Positions 1-11,098 of a stretch of DNA of 64,000 nucleotides are shown piece by piece. The notes under the pieces are model-generated. The model had not been told where the DNA came from, made no database searches, and saw nothing but the letters and a program-made list of their open reading frames with translations. The position numbers and the translations under genes are program-made. Numbering within the stretch: position 1 is the stretch's first letter; every line of letters starts with the position of its first letter. The stretch is from Methylovirgula sp. 4M-Z18 (GTDB lineage: Bacteria > Pseudomonadota > Alphaproteobacteria > Rhizobiales > Beijerinckiaceae): positions 1,674,001 through 1,738,000 of the forward strand of contig NZ_CP149574.1 in the NCBI RefSeq assembly GCF_037890675.1, in the 5' to 3' direction.

Positions 1-324
1 TAAAGTGACGGAACCTGGCTTCGGGCGGTCGATCAACCCGCCATAGCGTAGTGGGTCCCGCTTGAACCGAGGGCGAAAGGGAAGCCGTGCCGTGGATGAG
101 TAGCCTTTTCCTGCAGTCTTTTCTTAACGAGCGTTAACTTTCGCGGGGGCCATGCCGCCAATATCATGTGTAGACAAATGCTGAATCGTGAGATGTTTGG
201 TGGCTCCGTGCGGGACGGTTACGTTGCCGCCAGCGGCAAGACGTGCGATGAGAGTGTTCGTCGCACGGATTGATCGGATCCGAGCATGAACGATCGGGGC
301 CGTAAGAGGCGTAGGGGTTGCGCG
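1..324. other. 5' intergenic region before tolC
   Basis: No gene is supported here. No frame on the plus strand runs for any length, and the long minus-strand reading frame entering from the right is antisense to tolC. The one visible structure is a perfect inverted repeat, TTAACG-AG-CGTTAA, at 124-137, about 190 bases before the tolC start. It could be an operator. It resembles a CtrA site, but its TTAA half-sites are 6 bases apart rather than 7. Confidence 0.5.
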
Positions 325-1773
325 ATGTATGAATCTCGCGCTCGGGGTGCGGCCCGGGCCAATTATTTTGTTTCTTGCCGAAAAGGATTTTTGGGTGGCG
401 TCGCCCTGGTTGCGCTTAGCTTGACGGTTCAGGGTGGGGCTCGGGCGGAAACCTTGATGAGCGCGATGGGGCTCGCTTATGTGGGGAACCCCGACCTGAA
501 TTCGCAGCGCGCCAATGTTCGTGCCACCGACGAAACCATTCCGAAGGCCACTTCGGGCTATCGGCCCACGATTACGGCGGCCGCCAAGACCGGGCGCACC
601 CAGTACACGCAGGAGACGCCGCCGACATTGTTCACCAGTGGCGGCCGGCTCGACAATCTGACGACGCCGACGTCTTACGGTCTGTCGGTGACGCAAAATG
701 TCTGGAACGGCAACCGCACCGACAATAGCGTTTCGCAGGCCGAATCCGAGGTTCTGGGCGCGCGCGAGCAAATGCGTAACACCGAGCAGAATGTGCTGCT
801 CAACGCCGTCACCTATTACATGAACGTGCTGCGCGATACGGCGATTTACGATCTGCAGCAGAGCAATGTGCAGGTTCTGAACGAGCAGCTCAAGCAGACC
901 AAGGACCGTTTCCAGGTCGGCGAAGTCACGCGCACCGATGTTGCCCAGGCCGAAGCGGCTTTGGCCCAGGGCCATTCGGCCGCACTGACCGCGCAATCGA
1001 ATTTAAAGACGAGCATCGCGAATTATCACCAAATCGTCGGGATAGACCCGAAAAAGCTGGAGCCAGGAAAGCCTCTTGCTGCGAAGATGCTGCCTAAGAC
1101 CCTGGACCAAGCGATTGCCACTTCCCAAGCCGAACACCCGAGCATCCAGGCGGCGATGCACGGGATCGATTCCGCGCAACTCAATGTCAAAGTGGTCGAG
1201 GGATCGCTGTATCCGACCGTTAACTTGGTCGGCTCGGTGCAGCGCGACCTGGATCCCTCGCCGTCGGACAAGGGCTTTCGTACTGTAACCGCGTCGATCA
1301 TCGCTCAGATCTCGGTGCCGATCTATGACGGCGGCCTGACCTATGCGTCGGTACGGCAGGCCAAGGAGACGCTGGAGCAGCAGCGTCTGCAGACCGATTT
1401 GCAGCGCGACACCGTTCGCGCGGCGGTTGTGTCGGCCTGGGGCCTTTATGCCAATTCGAAATTGCAGATCGAGGCGGCGCAATCCCAGGTGACCGCGTCG
1501 GAAGTCGCGCTGAACGGCGTGCGCGAGGAGGCGAAGGTCGGGCAGCGCACGACGCTCGATGTGCTCAACGCGCAGCAAACCTTGATCAACGCCCGTGTTT
1601 CGCTCATCACCGCGCAGCGCGATCAGGTCGTGTCGTCCTACGCCTTGTTGTCCGCGGTCGGCCGGTTGTCGGCGGCCACACTGGCGCTCAATGTGGCGAA
1701 ATACGATCCGCAGGTTCATTATAACCAGGTCAAGGATAAATGGTGGGGGCTGCGGACGCCGGAGGGGCAATAG
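325..1773 (+). CDS. tolC: TolC family outer membrane channel protein
   Basis: Outer-membrane trimeric channel of type I secretion and tripartite efflux systems, 482 aa from the chosen start. An N-terminal basic stretch and hydrophobic segment (FLGGVALVALSL) end at a signal-peptidase-like GARAET. The body holds the two TolC/OEP repeats, with typical segments YGLSVTQNVWNGNRT and, near the C-terminus, VGQRTTLDVLNAQQTL. An in-frame ATG at 286 would add 13 arginine-rich residues. I prefer 325 because a GGGG motif precedes it and the signal peptide then has normal length. The partner efflux or secretion genes are not in the window. Gene order tolC, popZ-like, valS is familiar from Hyphomicrobiales. 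Confidence 0.93.
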   Translation: MYESRARGAARANYFVSCRKGFLGGVALVALSLTVQGGARAETLMSAMGLAYVGNPDLNSQRANVRATDETIPKATSGYRPTITAAAKTGRTQYTQETPPTLFTSGGRLDNLTTPTSYGLSVTQNVWNGNRTDNSVSQAESEVLGAREQMRNTEQNVLLNAVTYYMNVLRDTAIYDLQQSNVQVLNEQLKQTKDRFQVGEVTRTDVAQAEAALAQGHSAALTAQSNLKTSIANYHQIVGIDPKKLEPGKPLAAKMLPKTLDQAIATSQAEHPSIQAAMHGIDSAQLNVKVVEGSLYPTVNLVGSVQRDLDPSPSDKGFRTVTASIIAQISVPIYDGGLTYASVRQAKETLEQQRLQTDLQRDTVRAAVVSAWGLYANSKLQIEAAQSQVTASEVALNGVREEAKVGQRTTLDVLNAQQTLINARVSLITAQRDQVVSSYALLSAVGRLSAATLALNVAKYDPQVHYNQVKDKWWGLRTPEGQ

Positions 1774-1933
1774 TCGGTCTGTGCAGCCGTCCACAATTCC
1801 TTCTGCTTGCCGTCTTGCTCCGGATATGGGAGCGGCGCTATTTCTGAAGACCGTCGCGCTAGGCCGCCGAGTCGGCCATTGTTTCGTGTGATTTCGCGAA
1901 TGAGAGGAAAGGGGCGCATTTGCGCCAAGGCTC

Positions 1934-2488
1934 ATGAACGCATCCGTGCCATCGCCCCGTCAAGAGTCGCGCTTCGGCCTCAGCAAGCAGAACGAGCAGC
2001 GCGCCAACGAGCCTTCGATGGAAGAGATCCTGGCCTCGATCCGGCGCATCATTGCCGACGACCAGAGCCTGCCGCGGGCCTTTCCGGTCCGCGCCGAACC
2101 CGCGGTACATCCCGTCGCGCCGGCCGAGCCAACGGCGCTCTCGGCGCCCGAGGTTGTCGAGGCCGAGCCATGGGATGCGCCGCAAGCCGCAACGGCTGTG
2201 GTCGCGGTGGCAGCGCCTCCTGCAGCCGAAACGTCTCTCGCCGACGAGGTGACGAAAGAAGCCGAGCTATCCGACGTGCTCCTGTCGCCGGCCGCTAGCG
2301 AGAGCGTCGCGCATGCGTTCGATACGCTGGATCGAACCTTGAAAATGCAGAACGATGGCACGCTCGAAGACATGTCGCGCGAATTGCTGCGTCCGATGCT
2401 GAAGGCTTGGCTCGATGAAAATCTGCCGGCGCTGGTCGAGCGGCTGGTCAAGGCCGAGATCGAGCGCGTTGTCCGCGGCGGGCGGTAG
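1934..2488 (+). CDS. popZ: PopZ-like polar organising protein (DUF2497 family)
   Basis: 184 aa. The N-terminal helix EPSMEEILASIRRIIADD (about residues 26-43) is the conserved DUF2497/PopZ motif that binds client proteins. It is followed by a Pro/Ala/Glu/Val-rich acidic, probably disordered linker (about 48-105) and C-terminal helices ending RPMLKAWLDENLPALVERL, the oligomerisation region of PopZ. By family knowledge PopZ forms a cell-pole matrix that anchors ParB-parS and cell-cycle regulators. The low-complexity linker and length fit that family. The position between tolC and valS is usual for Hyphomicrobiales. The family call is firm; the exact PopZ role is inferred. Confidence 0.85.
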   Translation: MNASVPSPRQESRFGLSKQNEQRANEPSMEEILASIRRIIADDQSLPRAFPVRAEPAVHPVAPAEPTALSAPEVVEAEPWDAPQAATAVVAVAAPPAAETSLADEVTKEAELSDVLLSPAASESVAHAFDTLDRTLKMQNDGTLEDMSRELLRPMLKAWLDENLPALVERLVKAEIERVVRGGR

Positions 2489-2683
2489 AGCCAAGGGCCG
2501 CGGCCTGGCTGCACCAGGTCTGGGGCCGATCGCGATGTGCAGCCCGCAAGGCACAGGCTCAGTCCATATTGGGGTCCGGTCATATTGACTTCCGGCGAAC
2601 GGGCTGATTTTTAAGCCGCAATCACCCATAACAATGCGCGCTTCGCGCCTTGGCACGCGAGCTCCGACGGATTTGCACAAGAG

Positions 2684-5516
<2,833 letters not shown>

Positions 5517-5527
<11 letters not shown>

Positions 5528-6200
5528 CCAACTCGATTTCGGCGACCGCATCCCAGAGGTCGTCGAAATGCGAGATCACCTTGTCCGGGTTGAACGTTGC
5601 CACCGGCAGGTCCGTATAGCCGAAATCCACCGCCACGACCGGAATGCCGGCGGCTTTCGCCGTGTCGATGTCGGTGCGGGAATCGCCGATCATGATGCTT
5701 CGGCGCAGCGTGCCGCCCGAGGCCTCGATGGTTTTGATCAGCGGCAGGGGATTTGGCTTGCCGACACCGAACGTGTCCTGGCCGCAGATGAAGCGGAAGC
5801 GATGGGCGGCACCGAGTGCTTTCATCAATTTGTGAGCGGACTGCTCCATCTTATTGGTGCAGATGGAAAAACCCCAGCCGGCTTGTTCGAACTTGTCGAG
5901 CGACGGCACTAGCCCTGGAAACAGGAAGCTGTGGTCGGCGATATGGGCGTTGTAGTGCGCGAGGAAGAGGGAGAAAAGCTCCTCGAGCCTCTCCGGCGTC
6001 ACGCTGCGGCCGACTTCCGCCAACCCGCGTTGAATGAGAACGCGTCCGCCGGCGCCGAGCAGCGAGCGGGCCTCTTCGACGGGCAATTGCGGGCAGCCTT
6101 CTTGTGCCAGGACGACGTTGAGGGCCGCAAAGAGATCGCCCGCCGTTTCGGCCAAAGTACCGTCGAGATCGAAAACGAGGAGAGGAGGTGTGCCGGTCAT
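5517..6200 (-). CDS. gph: phosphoglycolate phosphatase (HAD family)
   Basis: 227 aa HAD-superfamily hydrolase, probably dephosphorylating 2-phosphoglycolate. Motif I is VFDLDGTLAET near the N-terminus (catalytic DxD), motif II lies in SICTNK, and motif IV is IGDSRTDIDTAKAAGIPVV, with the cap domain after motif I. The frame can extend to 6251, but the ATG at 6200 puts the catalytic Asp about 10 residues in, as usual for the family. Converges on valS with an 11-base overlap. Substrate is assigned by family resemblance; other small phosphate esters are possible. Confidence 0.9.
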
Positions 6201-6266
6201 GTCGCCTCTGTCGCGCAATGGGGAATTGGGCGTCGTTTTACGAAAGAACATGCCGCATTGGAAGGA

Positions 6267-6635
6267 TTAACCCGCCGGCGAACTGCCAGCGGTCGCGGGC
6301 GCCGCCTGTCCATGCGCCTCTTTCACCACCCGTATGGCGGTGAGATCCTGCAGGAAGGTGGTGATGGCCTGCTTCTGCTCACCGGTCAGACGGCTGTCTT
6401 CGGCAAGGCGCCTTGATTCATGGAGGCCGAGGCCGATCACAAGGGCCTCCAGCGCATCGGCAATATGGCCGATCTGCCGGCCATAACTGCCGACGGCCTC
6501 TAAAATCGCATCTTCCGTATCCGGGTCGCGTGAAACGCCGAGGTCTATGCGAAACAGGTTGAACTGCCAGCCCGGCAAAATGGGCTGCGTCAGGTCGTGG
6601 GGTGCAAATTCAAGCGGCCGAGAATAATTGCCCAT
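6267..6635 (-). CDS. conserved hypothetical protein
   Basis: 122 aa, soluble, no signal peptide or membrane segment, no family that I recognise. The start at 6635 is supported by GGAG seven bases upstream; an in-frame ATG at 6653 lacks such a site. The N-terminus carries FNLFRIDLGVSRDPDTEDAILEAVGSYGRQ; the C-terminal part is helical and ends in a short Ala/Pro tail. It lies 66 bases upstream of gph on the same strand and may be co-transcribed with it. Codon use resembles the neighbours, so I consider it a real gene. Confidence 0.65.
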   Translation of the reverse strand: MGNYSRPLEFAPHDLTQPILPGWQFNLFRIDLGVSRDPDTEDAILEAVGSYGRQIGHIADALEALVIGLGLHESRRLAEDSRLTGEQKQAITTFLQDLTAIRVVKEAHGQAAPATAGSSPAG

Positions 6636-6715
6636 CGGGGATCTCCACAGCATCTGAGAAACTGTGCGGCCATAGTTTCATGCAAGACGAGAGGGATGCG
6701 TGGCCAGCTTCACGC

Positions 6716-6777
6716 CGGTGTATGATGCCGATGATTCTTAATTCGCTCCGGAGTTCGCTGGTGCGCCGTTCCGTCCG
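6716..6777 (+). repeat. duplicated gene leader, copy 1
   Basis: This segment aligns with 7216-7279: same CGGTGTATGATGC start, ATTCGC in the middle, GGAG seven bases before the start codon, and the same first codons (TGCGCCGTTCCG). By eye three quarters or more of positions match with a two-base gap. The upstream sequence and the rest of the coding sequences do not match. Confidence 0.65.
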
Positions 6778-7189
6778 TTTTTTTGCAGTTATCGCTAAGC
6801 TTCTTGGCGTGCTGGCGGTTCTGGTGCTGGTCTGGTGGTGTGGGTATCGAATTGGGGGATTTTTTTCCGATAAGCCGGGGCAGGTATGGAGCATCGAAGG
6901 CAAACCGCTGCTTGCCGATTCGACCGGAGGAACGGAAGAACAAATGCGTCAGCGGTTTCGATCTCGCTTGCAAACTCGGTTTCCCTTGGGTTCGCAGGAA
7001 TCTGAGCTCATTCGCGAGTTGTGGAACGAGGGCTTTAAACCGAGCGGTACTTGGACTGTCGATAGGCGCAGTGCGACGATCGTAGCGCAGAACGTCGTTT
7101 GCACAGGGGGCTGGAGCGTGGATTGGTCCGCGAATGCTGTGGGAGTTTTGACGGCGGTTGATGGCAGTTTTGGTTCTTCCTGTCTTTAA
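6761..7189 (+). CDS. hypothetical single-pass membrane protein
   Basis: 142 aa from a GTG start. I chose this start because GGAG sits seven bases upstream and because the region aligns with the start of the next gene (ATG at 7263, GGAG seven bases upstream). Basic VRRSVRFF precedes a strong hydrophobic segment (about residues 9-30), followed by a soluble domain with RFPLGSQESELIRELWNEGFKPSG. No family recognised. Base composition is more AT-rich than its neighbours. Earlier ATG codons at 6722-6731 are in frame, but they fall in the duplicated leader. Confidence 0.55.
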   Translation: MRRSVRFFAVIAKLLGVLAVLVLVWWCGYRIGGFFSDKPGQVWSIEGKPLLADSTGGTEEQMRQRFRSRLQTRFPLGSQESELIRELWNEGFKPSGTWTVDRRSATIVAQNVVCTGGWSVDWSANAVGVLTAVDGSFGSSCL

Positions 7190-7215
7190 TGCGCTTGGGC
7201 GTTTCTCCGGTGGCT

Positions 7216-7279
7216 CGGTGTATGATGCGGCCAATCCTTGATTCGCCTTTTGGAGTTCCTCGATGCGCCGTTCCGCCCG
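7216..7279 (+). repeat. duplicated gene leader, copy 2
   Basis: Partner of the segment at 6716-6777, exactly 500 bases away at its left end. It covers the leader, Shine-Dalgarno site and first codons of the secreted protein gene starting at 7263. Confidence 0.65.
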
Positions 7280-7658
7280 CCTCGTTCTGGCCGCCATCCT
7301 CAGCCTTGCCCCCGCCGCCGCTTTTGCCGATCAATATGATTTTCTCGCCGCGCCGCAGAAGGACCTGAATCGTATCTTCCGCCTCGACAAGATCACCGGC
7401 GAAGTCGGCGCCTGCCAATATGCGCTCTCGCCGGGCAAGACCGATATTGCGCCGGGCGCGGTCGGCATCACGCTGTGCTTCCCGGCCGGCGAGGGCGCGG
7501 GGCCGCAGGACCCGAGCGAATATGCGCTGATCGCCTCCCACCACGAGGGCGAGGGCGGCGTGTGGCGGCTTGATCTGCGCAAGGGAACGATGAGCATCTG
7601 CTATGTGCTGACCCAGGACGATTACAATAAAGTGGTCTGCACGCCGGCTGCGAAATAG
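7263..7658 (+). CDS. hypothetical secreted protein
   Basis: 131 aa with a clear signal peptide (MRRSARLVLAAILSLAPAAAFA, cleavage after AFA). The mature part carries YDFLAAPQKDLNRIFRLDKITGEVGACQYA, two further cysteines (LCFP, SICYV) and a last one near the C-terminus (VVCTPAAK). Likely periplasmic; I do not recognise the function. GGAG lies at 7252-7255. Its leader and first codons resemble those of the preceding gene although the mature proteins do not. Confidence 0.75.
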   Translation: MRRSARLVLAAILSLAPAAAFADQYDFLAAPQKDLNRIFRLDKITGEVGACQYALSPGKTDIAPGAVGITLCFPAGEGAGPQDPSEYALIASHHEGEGGVWRLDLRKGTMSICYVLTQDDYNKVVCTPAAK

Positions 7659-7663
7659 CGCTT

Positions 7664-7735
7664 AAAGCATTTTGCATTCTCTCAGCAGCGCAACATAGCT
7701 CTACATCTTGGTCTTATTATCTTACTCTGCATCGC
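7664..7735. repeat. dispersed palindromic element, partial copy
   Basis: The segment beginning AAAGCATTTTGCATTCT and containing GCTCTACATCTT matches the left half of the element at 13717-13840. It has lost the right half and several internal bases. It fills the gap between the secreted protein gene and the MAPEG gene. Similar sequences around GAGCATTTTGC are, to my knowledge, common dispersed elements in Hyphomicrobiales. Confidence 0.6.
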
Positions 7736-7759
7736 CTTCGATGACGGATGGAGGGAGAG

Positions 7760-8146
7760 ATGACGCCTGATCTGATGTATTTGGTATGGTCCGCCGCTCT
7801 GACAGTGGCGATGGTTCTCGTTGCCGTGTTCGCCGCCATGATGCAGGTCGGCTTGCCCGCCCTCGCGGGCAACCGGGACGACATGCCGCCGCTGACCGGC
7901 TTTGCCGGCCGCGCCGAACGGCTGCACCTGAACATGCTGCAGAACCTCCCCCTGTTTGCCATTCTGGTCCTGGCCGCCGCGGTCACCAACCGGGCGGATG
8001 GCGTGACTGCTCTTGGGGCCAGCCTTTTCTTTTGGGCACGCGTGGTCCACGGGGTGTTTTATTTGATTGGCGTGCCTTGGCTGCGGACCATGGCTTGGTG
8101 CGTTTCCATCGTCGGCTTGGTGCTGATCTTCGTGCGGCTTATCTAG
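7760..8146 (+). CDS. MAPEG family membrane protein
   Basis: 128 aa integral membrane protein with four hydrophobic helices. The family signature region is present: helix 1 (DLMYLVWSAALTVAMVLVAV), then an arginine-rich loop with GFAGRAERLHLNMLQNLPLF, matching the conserved E/R-x2-N pattern of MAPEG proteins, and GASLFFWARVVHGVFYLIGVPWLRT. The family includes glutathione-dependent membrane enzymes; bacterial members are mostly uncharacterised. The start at 7760 is favoured by the purine-rich GGAGGGAG just before it; ATG 7748 is an alternative adding four residues. Confidence 0.85.
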   Translation: MTPDLMYLVWSAALTVAMVLVAVFAAMMQVGLPALAGNRDDMPPLTGFAGRAERLHLNMLQNLPLFAILVLAAAVTNRADGVTALGASLFFWARVVHGVFYLIGVPWLRTMAWCVSIVGLVLIFVRLI

Positions 8147-8269
8147 CGCGAAATACGCAACATGTAGGGTGCATAAAATGCAACGCTGGGGGCAAAGACA
8201 GAGGCTACTCGGCACTTTGCCCTTCATGCTAGACCAAGCGCCACTCATCCAAACGCAAAAGGCGCAGCC

Positions 8270-9718
8270 ATGCAGCTCAATGATCCCACCCTTCTGAAGA
8301 GCCAATCCCTGATCGACGGGCGCTGGCTAGGCCTCGGCACGGTCCCGGTCACCAATCCGGCGACAGGCGAGGAAATCACCCGCGTGCCCGCCTTCGGTGC
8401 CGCGGAGACGACCCAGGCGATCGAGTATGCCGGCGCGGCGTTCAAGCTCTGGTCGAAGAAGACCGGCAAGGAACGCGCCGCGATCCTGCGTAAATGGTTC
8501 GATCTGATCATCGCCAATAAGGAAGACATCGCCCTGATCATGACCTCCGAGCAGGGCAAGCCGCTCGCCGAGGCGCGCGGCGAGGTCGAATATGGCGCTG
8601 CCTTCGTCGAATATTATGCCGAAGAGGCGAAGCGCATCTATGGCGAGACGATCCCCTCACATCGCGCCGATGCGCGGATCATCGTGCAGAAACAACCGAT
8701 TGGCGTCATTGCGGCGATCACGCCGTGGAATTTCCCGCTCGCGATGATCACCCGCAAGGTCGCCCCGGCGCTCGCCGTCGGCTGCACGGCGGTGGTCAAG
8801 CCAGCGATGGAAACGCCGTTGACGGCGCTGGCCGTGGCGGAGCTCGCGGTCCGGGCCGGCGTGCCGGCCGGCGTCTTCAATATCCTGACCGGCAAGGCGT
8901 CCGAGATCGGCAAGGTCATGTGCGAGCATCCGCTGGTGCGCGCCATCAGCTTCACCGGCTCGACCGAGATCGGCAAATTGCTGATGCGCCAGGCTGCCTC
9001 GACCGTGAAGAAGGTCGGCCTCGAATTGGGCGGCAACGCGCCGTTCATCGTCTTTGACGATGCGGATCTCGATGCCGCCGTGCAGGGCGCCATGATCTCG
9101 AAATTCCGCAACATGGGCCAGACCTGCGTCTGCGCCAACCGCATCTATGTGCAGGACGGCGTTTACGAGGCCTTCACTGCCAAGCTCGCCGCGGAAGTCG
9201 CCAAGATGAAGGTCGGCGACGGCGTCGAGGACGGCGTCACACAGGGACCGTTGATCAATCAGGCCGCGATCGACAAGGTCGAGGAACATGTGGCCGATGC
9301 GGTCGCCAACGGCGGCAAGATTTTGGTTGGCGGCAAGCGCCACGCTTTGGGCGGCACCTTCTATCAGCCGACCGTGATTTCGGACGTGACGCCGAAGATG
9401 AAAGTGGCGAAGGAAGAGACATTCGGCCCGCTCGCGCCGGTGTTCCGCTTCAAGGACGAAGCGGAAGTCATTCAGTTCGCCAACGACACGGAATACGGTC
9501 TCGCCGCCTATTTCTATGCGCGTGATTTGGGCCGCGTTTTCCGGGTCGCGGAAGAGCTTGAATATGGTATGGTCGGCATCAATTCGGGCGCCATTTCCAC
9601 CGAGCTTGCTCCGTTCGGCGGCGTCAAGGAATCTGGTATCGGCCGCGAAGGGTCGCGCCACGGCACTGAGGAATTCGTCGAAATGAAGTATTTGCTGGTT
9701 GCGGGGCTCGATCGTTGA
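8270..9718 (+). CDS. gabD: NAD(P)-dependent succinate-semialdehyde dehydrogenase
   Basis: 482 aa aldehyde dehydrogenase oxidising succinate semialdehyde to succinate (GABA degradation). Seen: [11 protein letters not shown] cofactor segment, [10 protein letters not shown] with the general-base Glu, and the catalytic Cys286 in [13 protein letters not shown], a double-cysteine arrangement usual for GabD. The C-terminus [18 protein letters not shown] is also characteristic. The stop codon overlaps the TTG start of rpiA by four bases (TTGA), so the two are translationally coupled. Specificity for succinate semialdehyde is inferred from overall resemblance. Confidence 0.9.
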   Translation: MQLNDPTLLKSQSLIDGRWLGLGTVPVTNPATGEEITRVPAFGAAETTQAIEYAGAAFKLWSKKTGKERAAILRKWFDLIIANKEDIALIMTSEQGKPLAEARGEVEYGAAFVEYYAEEAKRIYGETIPSHRADARIIVQKQPIGVIAAITPWNFPLAMITRKVAPALAVGCTAVVKPAMETPLTALAVAELAVRAGVPAGVFNILTGKASEIGKVMCEHPLVRAISFTGSTEIGKLLMRQAASTVKKVGLELGGNAPFIVFDDADLDAAVQGAMISKFRNMGQTCVCANRIYVQDGVYEAFTAKLAAEVAKMKVGDGVEDGVTQGPLINQAAIDKVEEHVADAVANGGKILVGGKRHALGGTFYQPTVISDVTPKMKVAKEETFGPLAPVFRFKDEAEVIQFANDTEYGLAAYFYARDLGRVFRVAEELEYGMVGINSGAISTELAPFGGVKESGIGREGSRHGTEEFVEMKYLLVAGLDR

Positions 9719-10416
9719 GCTCTGACGATCTGAAACGGCAGGCGGCCCTCGAGGCCGCCAAATTGATTGAGCCCGGCATGCGCCTCGGGCTCGGCACCGG
9801 TTCGACCGCCAAGCATCTCGTTGATGCGCTCGGTGCGATGGTGGCGGATGGGCTCAAAGTGGTGTGCGTGCCGACCTCCGAGGGCACGCGCAAACAGGCG
9901 GAATCCCTAGGCATTCCGCTCACCACATTGGACGAAACGCCGGAACTTGATCTCACCATCGACGGTGCGGACGAATTCGATCCGTCCTTGCGTCTGATCA
10001 AGGGCGGCGGCGGCGCGCTCGTGCGCGAGAAAATCGTGGCAGTGGCGTCCGCCCGCATGGTGGTGATCACCGATGTGTCGAAGGAAGTGCCGGTGCTCGG
10101 CCGCTTTCCCCTGCCGGTCGAGGTCAACCCGTTTGGTCTCGAATCGACCCGCCGTCAGATTCTCAAAGTGCTCAATGCCGCCGGCCACGATTGCCCCGTC
10201 GTTCTGCGCCGCACGCCCACGGGCGGTGTGTACGTGACTGACGGTGGCCATTACATCCTCGATTGCCCGCTCGGCCAGATTGCCGATCCCGAGGCGCTGT
10301 CCATGGCGCTCTTCCGGGTGCCGGGGGTGGTGGAGCACGGGCTTTTCCTCGGCCTTGCCAAAGCGGTGATCGTCGCCGACGACACGGGCTTGCGCATCAT
10401 CGGCAATCCGGCGTAA
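9715..10416 (+). CDS. rpiA: ribose-5-phosphate isomerase A
   Basis: 233 aa. Interconverts ribose 5-phosphate and ribulose 5-phosphate in the pentose phosphate pathway. Signatures: [15 protein letters not shown] phosphate-binding loop, DGADEFD with catalytic Asp residues, and [14 protein letters not shown] with the catalytic Glu/Lys. The start is TTG at 9715, inside the gabD stop. No later ATG occurs before the conserved GTGST motif except one at 9778 that would cut into it. Followed by a DUF2059 gene, a pairing I know from other Hyphomicrobiales. Confidence 0.95.
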   Translation: MSSDDLKRQAALEAAKLIEPGMRLGLGTGSTAKHLVDALGAMVADGLKVVCVPTSEGTRKQAESLGIPLTTLDETPELDLTIDGADEFDPSLRLIKGGGGALVREKIVAVASARMVVITDVSKEVPVLGRFPLPVEVNPFGLESTRRQILKVLNAAGHDCPVVLRRTPTGGVYVTDGGHYILDCPLGQIADPEALSMALFRVPGVVEHGLFLGLAKAVIVADDTGLRIIGNPA

Positions 10417-10521
10417 GAGCGCCGATGAGAATGTTCCTCCGGCGGCCCAGACGAAACGGCATGCCGGAGCGAAGAGCAGGACGGCGGGGCGTAAAGGCCA
10501 TTTTTGAGGAGTGGGGATTCG

Positions 10522-11079
10522 GTGACCAGTTTCAAATTCATTTGCCGCCCGGCGGTTGCTCTGTCGATCGGTGTCATTGCCCTTGGTTTGACGGGCGCCG
10601 CGATGGCGCAACAAGCTGCACCGGCTCCGCAATCGGCGGCAGCTCCCGCTCAGCCGCAGCCGTCGGCAGCGCAGATCGAGCTTGGCAGGCAATTGGTTGT
10701 CGCGTCGGGCCTCAGTCGATCGTTCGACAACATGATTCCGCTCCTCGGCGCGCAATTCATCCGTACCTTCAGCGCCCGGCGGCCCGAAATTGCCAATGAC
10801 ATCGATGCGGCCGTCAAAGCGACGATGCCGGCGATGGAGCTACGCCGGGAACAGATTCTCACGACGCTGGGGACAATCCAGGCGCAGAATATGAGCGAAC
10901 AAGAACTGAAGGATACGATCGCCTTCTTCAACTCGCCGTCAGGCAAGAAATATGTGGAGGCCCAGCCGGCGATGGTCGACGGCGTTGCCCTCGCGATCGA
11001 CGATTGGACCAACAAGCTATCCGCGGACATGCTGCAACTCGTGCGCGACGAGCTGAAGAAGAAGAATATTGATTTCTAA
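10522..11079 (+). CDS. DUF2059 domain secreted protein
   Basis: 185 aa from GTG at 10522; GAGGAG lies at 10506-10511, which decides this start over the upstream TTG. A signal peptide (AVALSIGVIALGLTGAAMAQ) is followed by a Pro/Ala/Gln linker and a helical DUF2059 domain with the typical SEQELKDTIAFFNSPSGKKY motif. Predicted periplasmic, function unknown. The coding end overlaps the upstream extension of the next frame, so the following gene may be coupled to it. Confidence 0.85.
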   Translation: MTSFKFICRPAVALSIGVIALGLTGAAMAQQAAPAPQSAAAPAQPQPSAAQIELGRQLVVASGLSRSFDNMIPLLGAQFIRTFSARRPEIANDIDAAVKATMPAMELRREQILTTLGTIQAQNMSEQELKDTIAFFNSPSGKKYVEAQPAMVDGVALAIDDWTNKLSADMLQLVRDELKKKNIDF

Positions 11080-11098
11080 TCAGGGTGTGCCGCAACCC

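Noticed and set aside
124-138. TTAA-N6-TTAAC before tolC as a CtrA site
   Set aside because: The spacing is 6 rather than 7, and the perfect inverted repeat TTAACG-AG-CGTTAA is a better description.
124-996. 290-codon open frame on the minus strand over the tolC start
   Set aside because: Arg-rich shadow of tolC; no recognisable motif.
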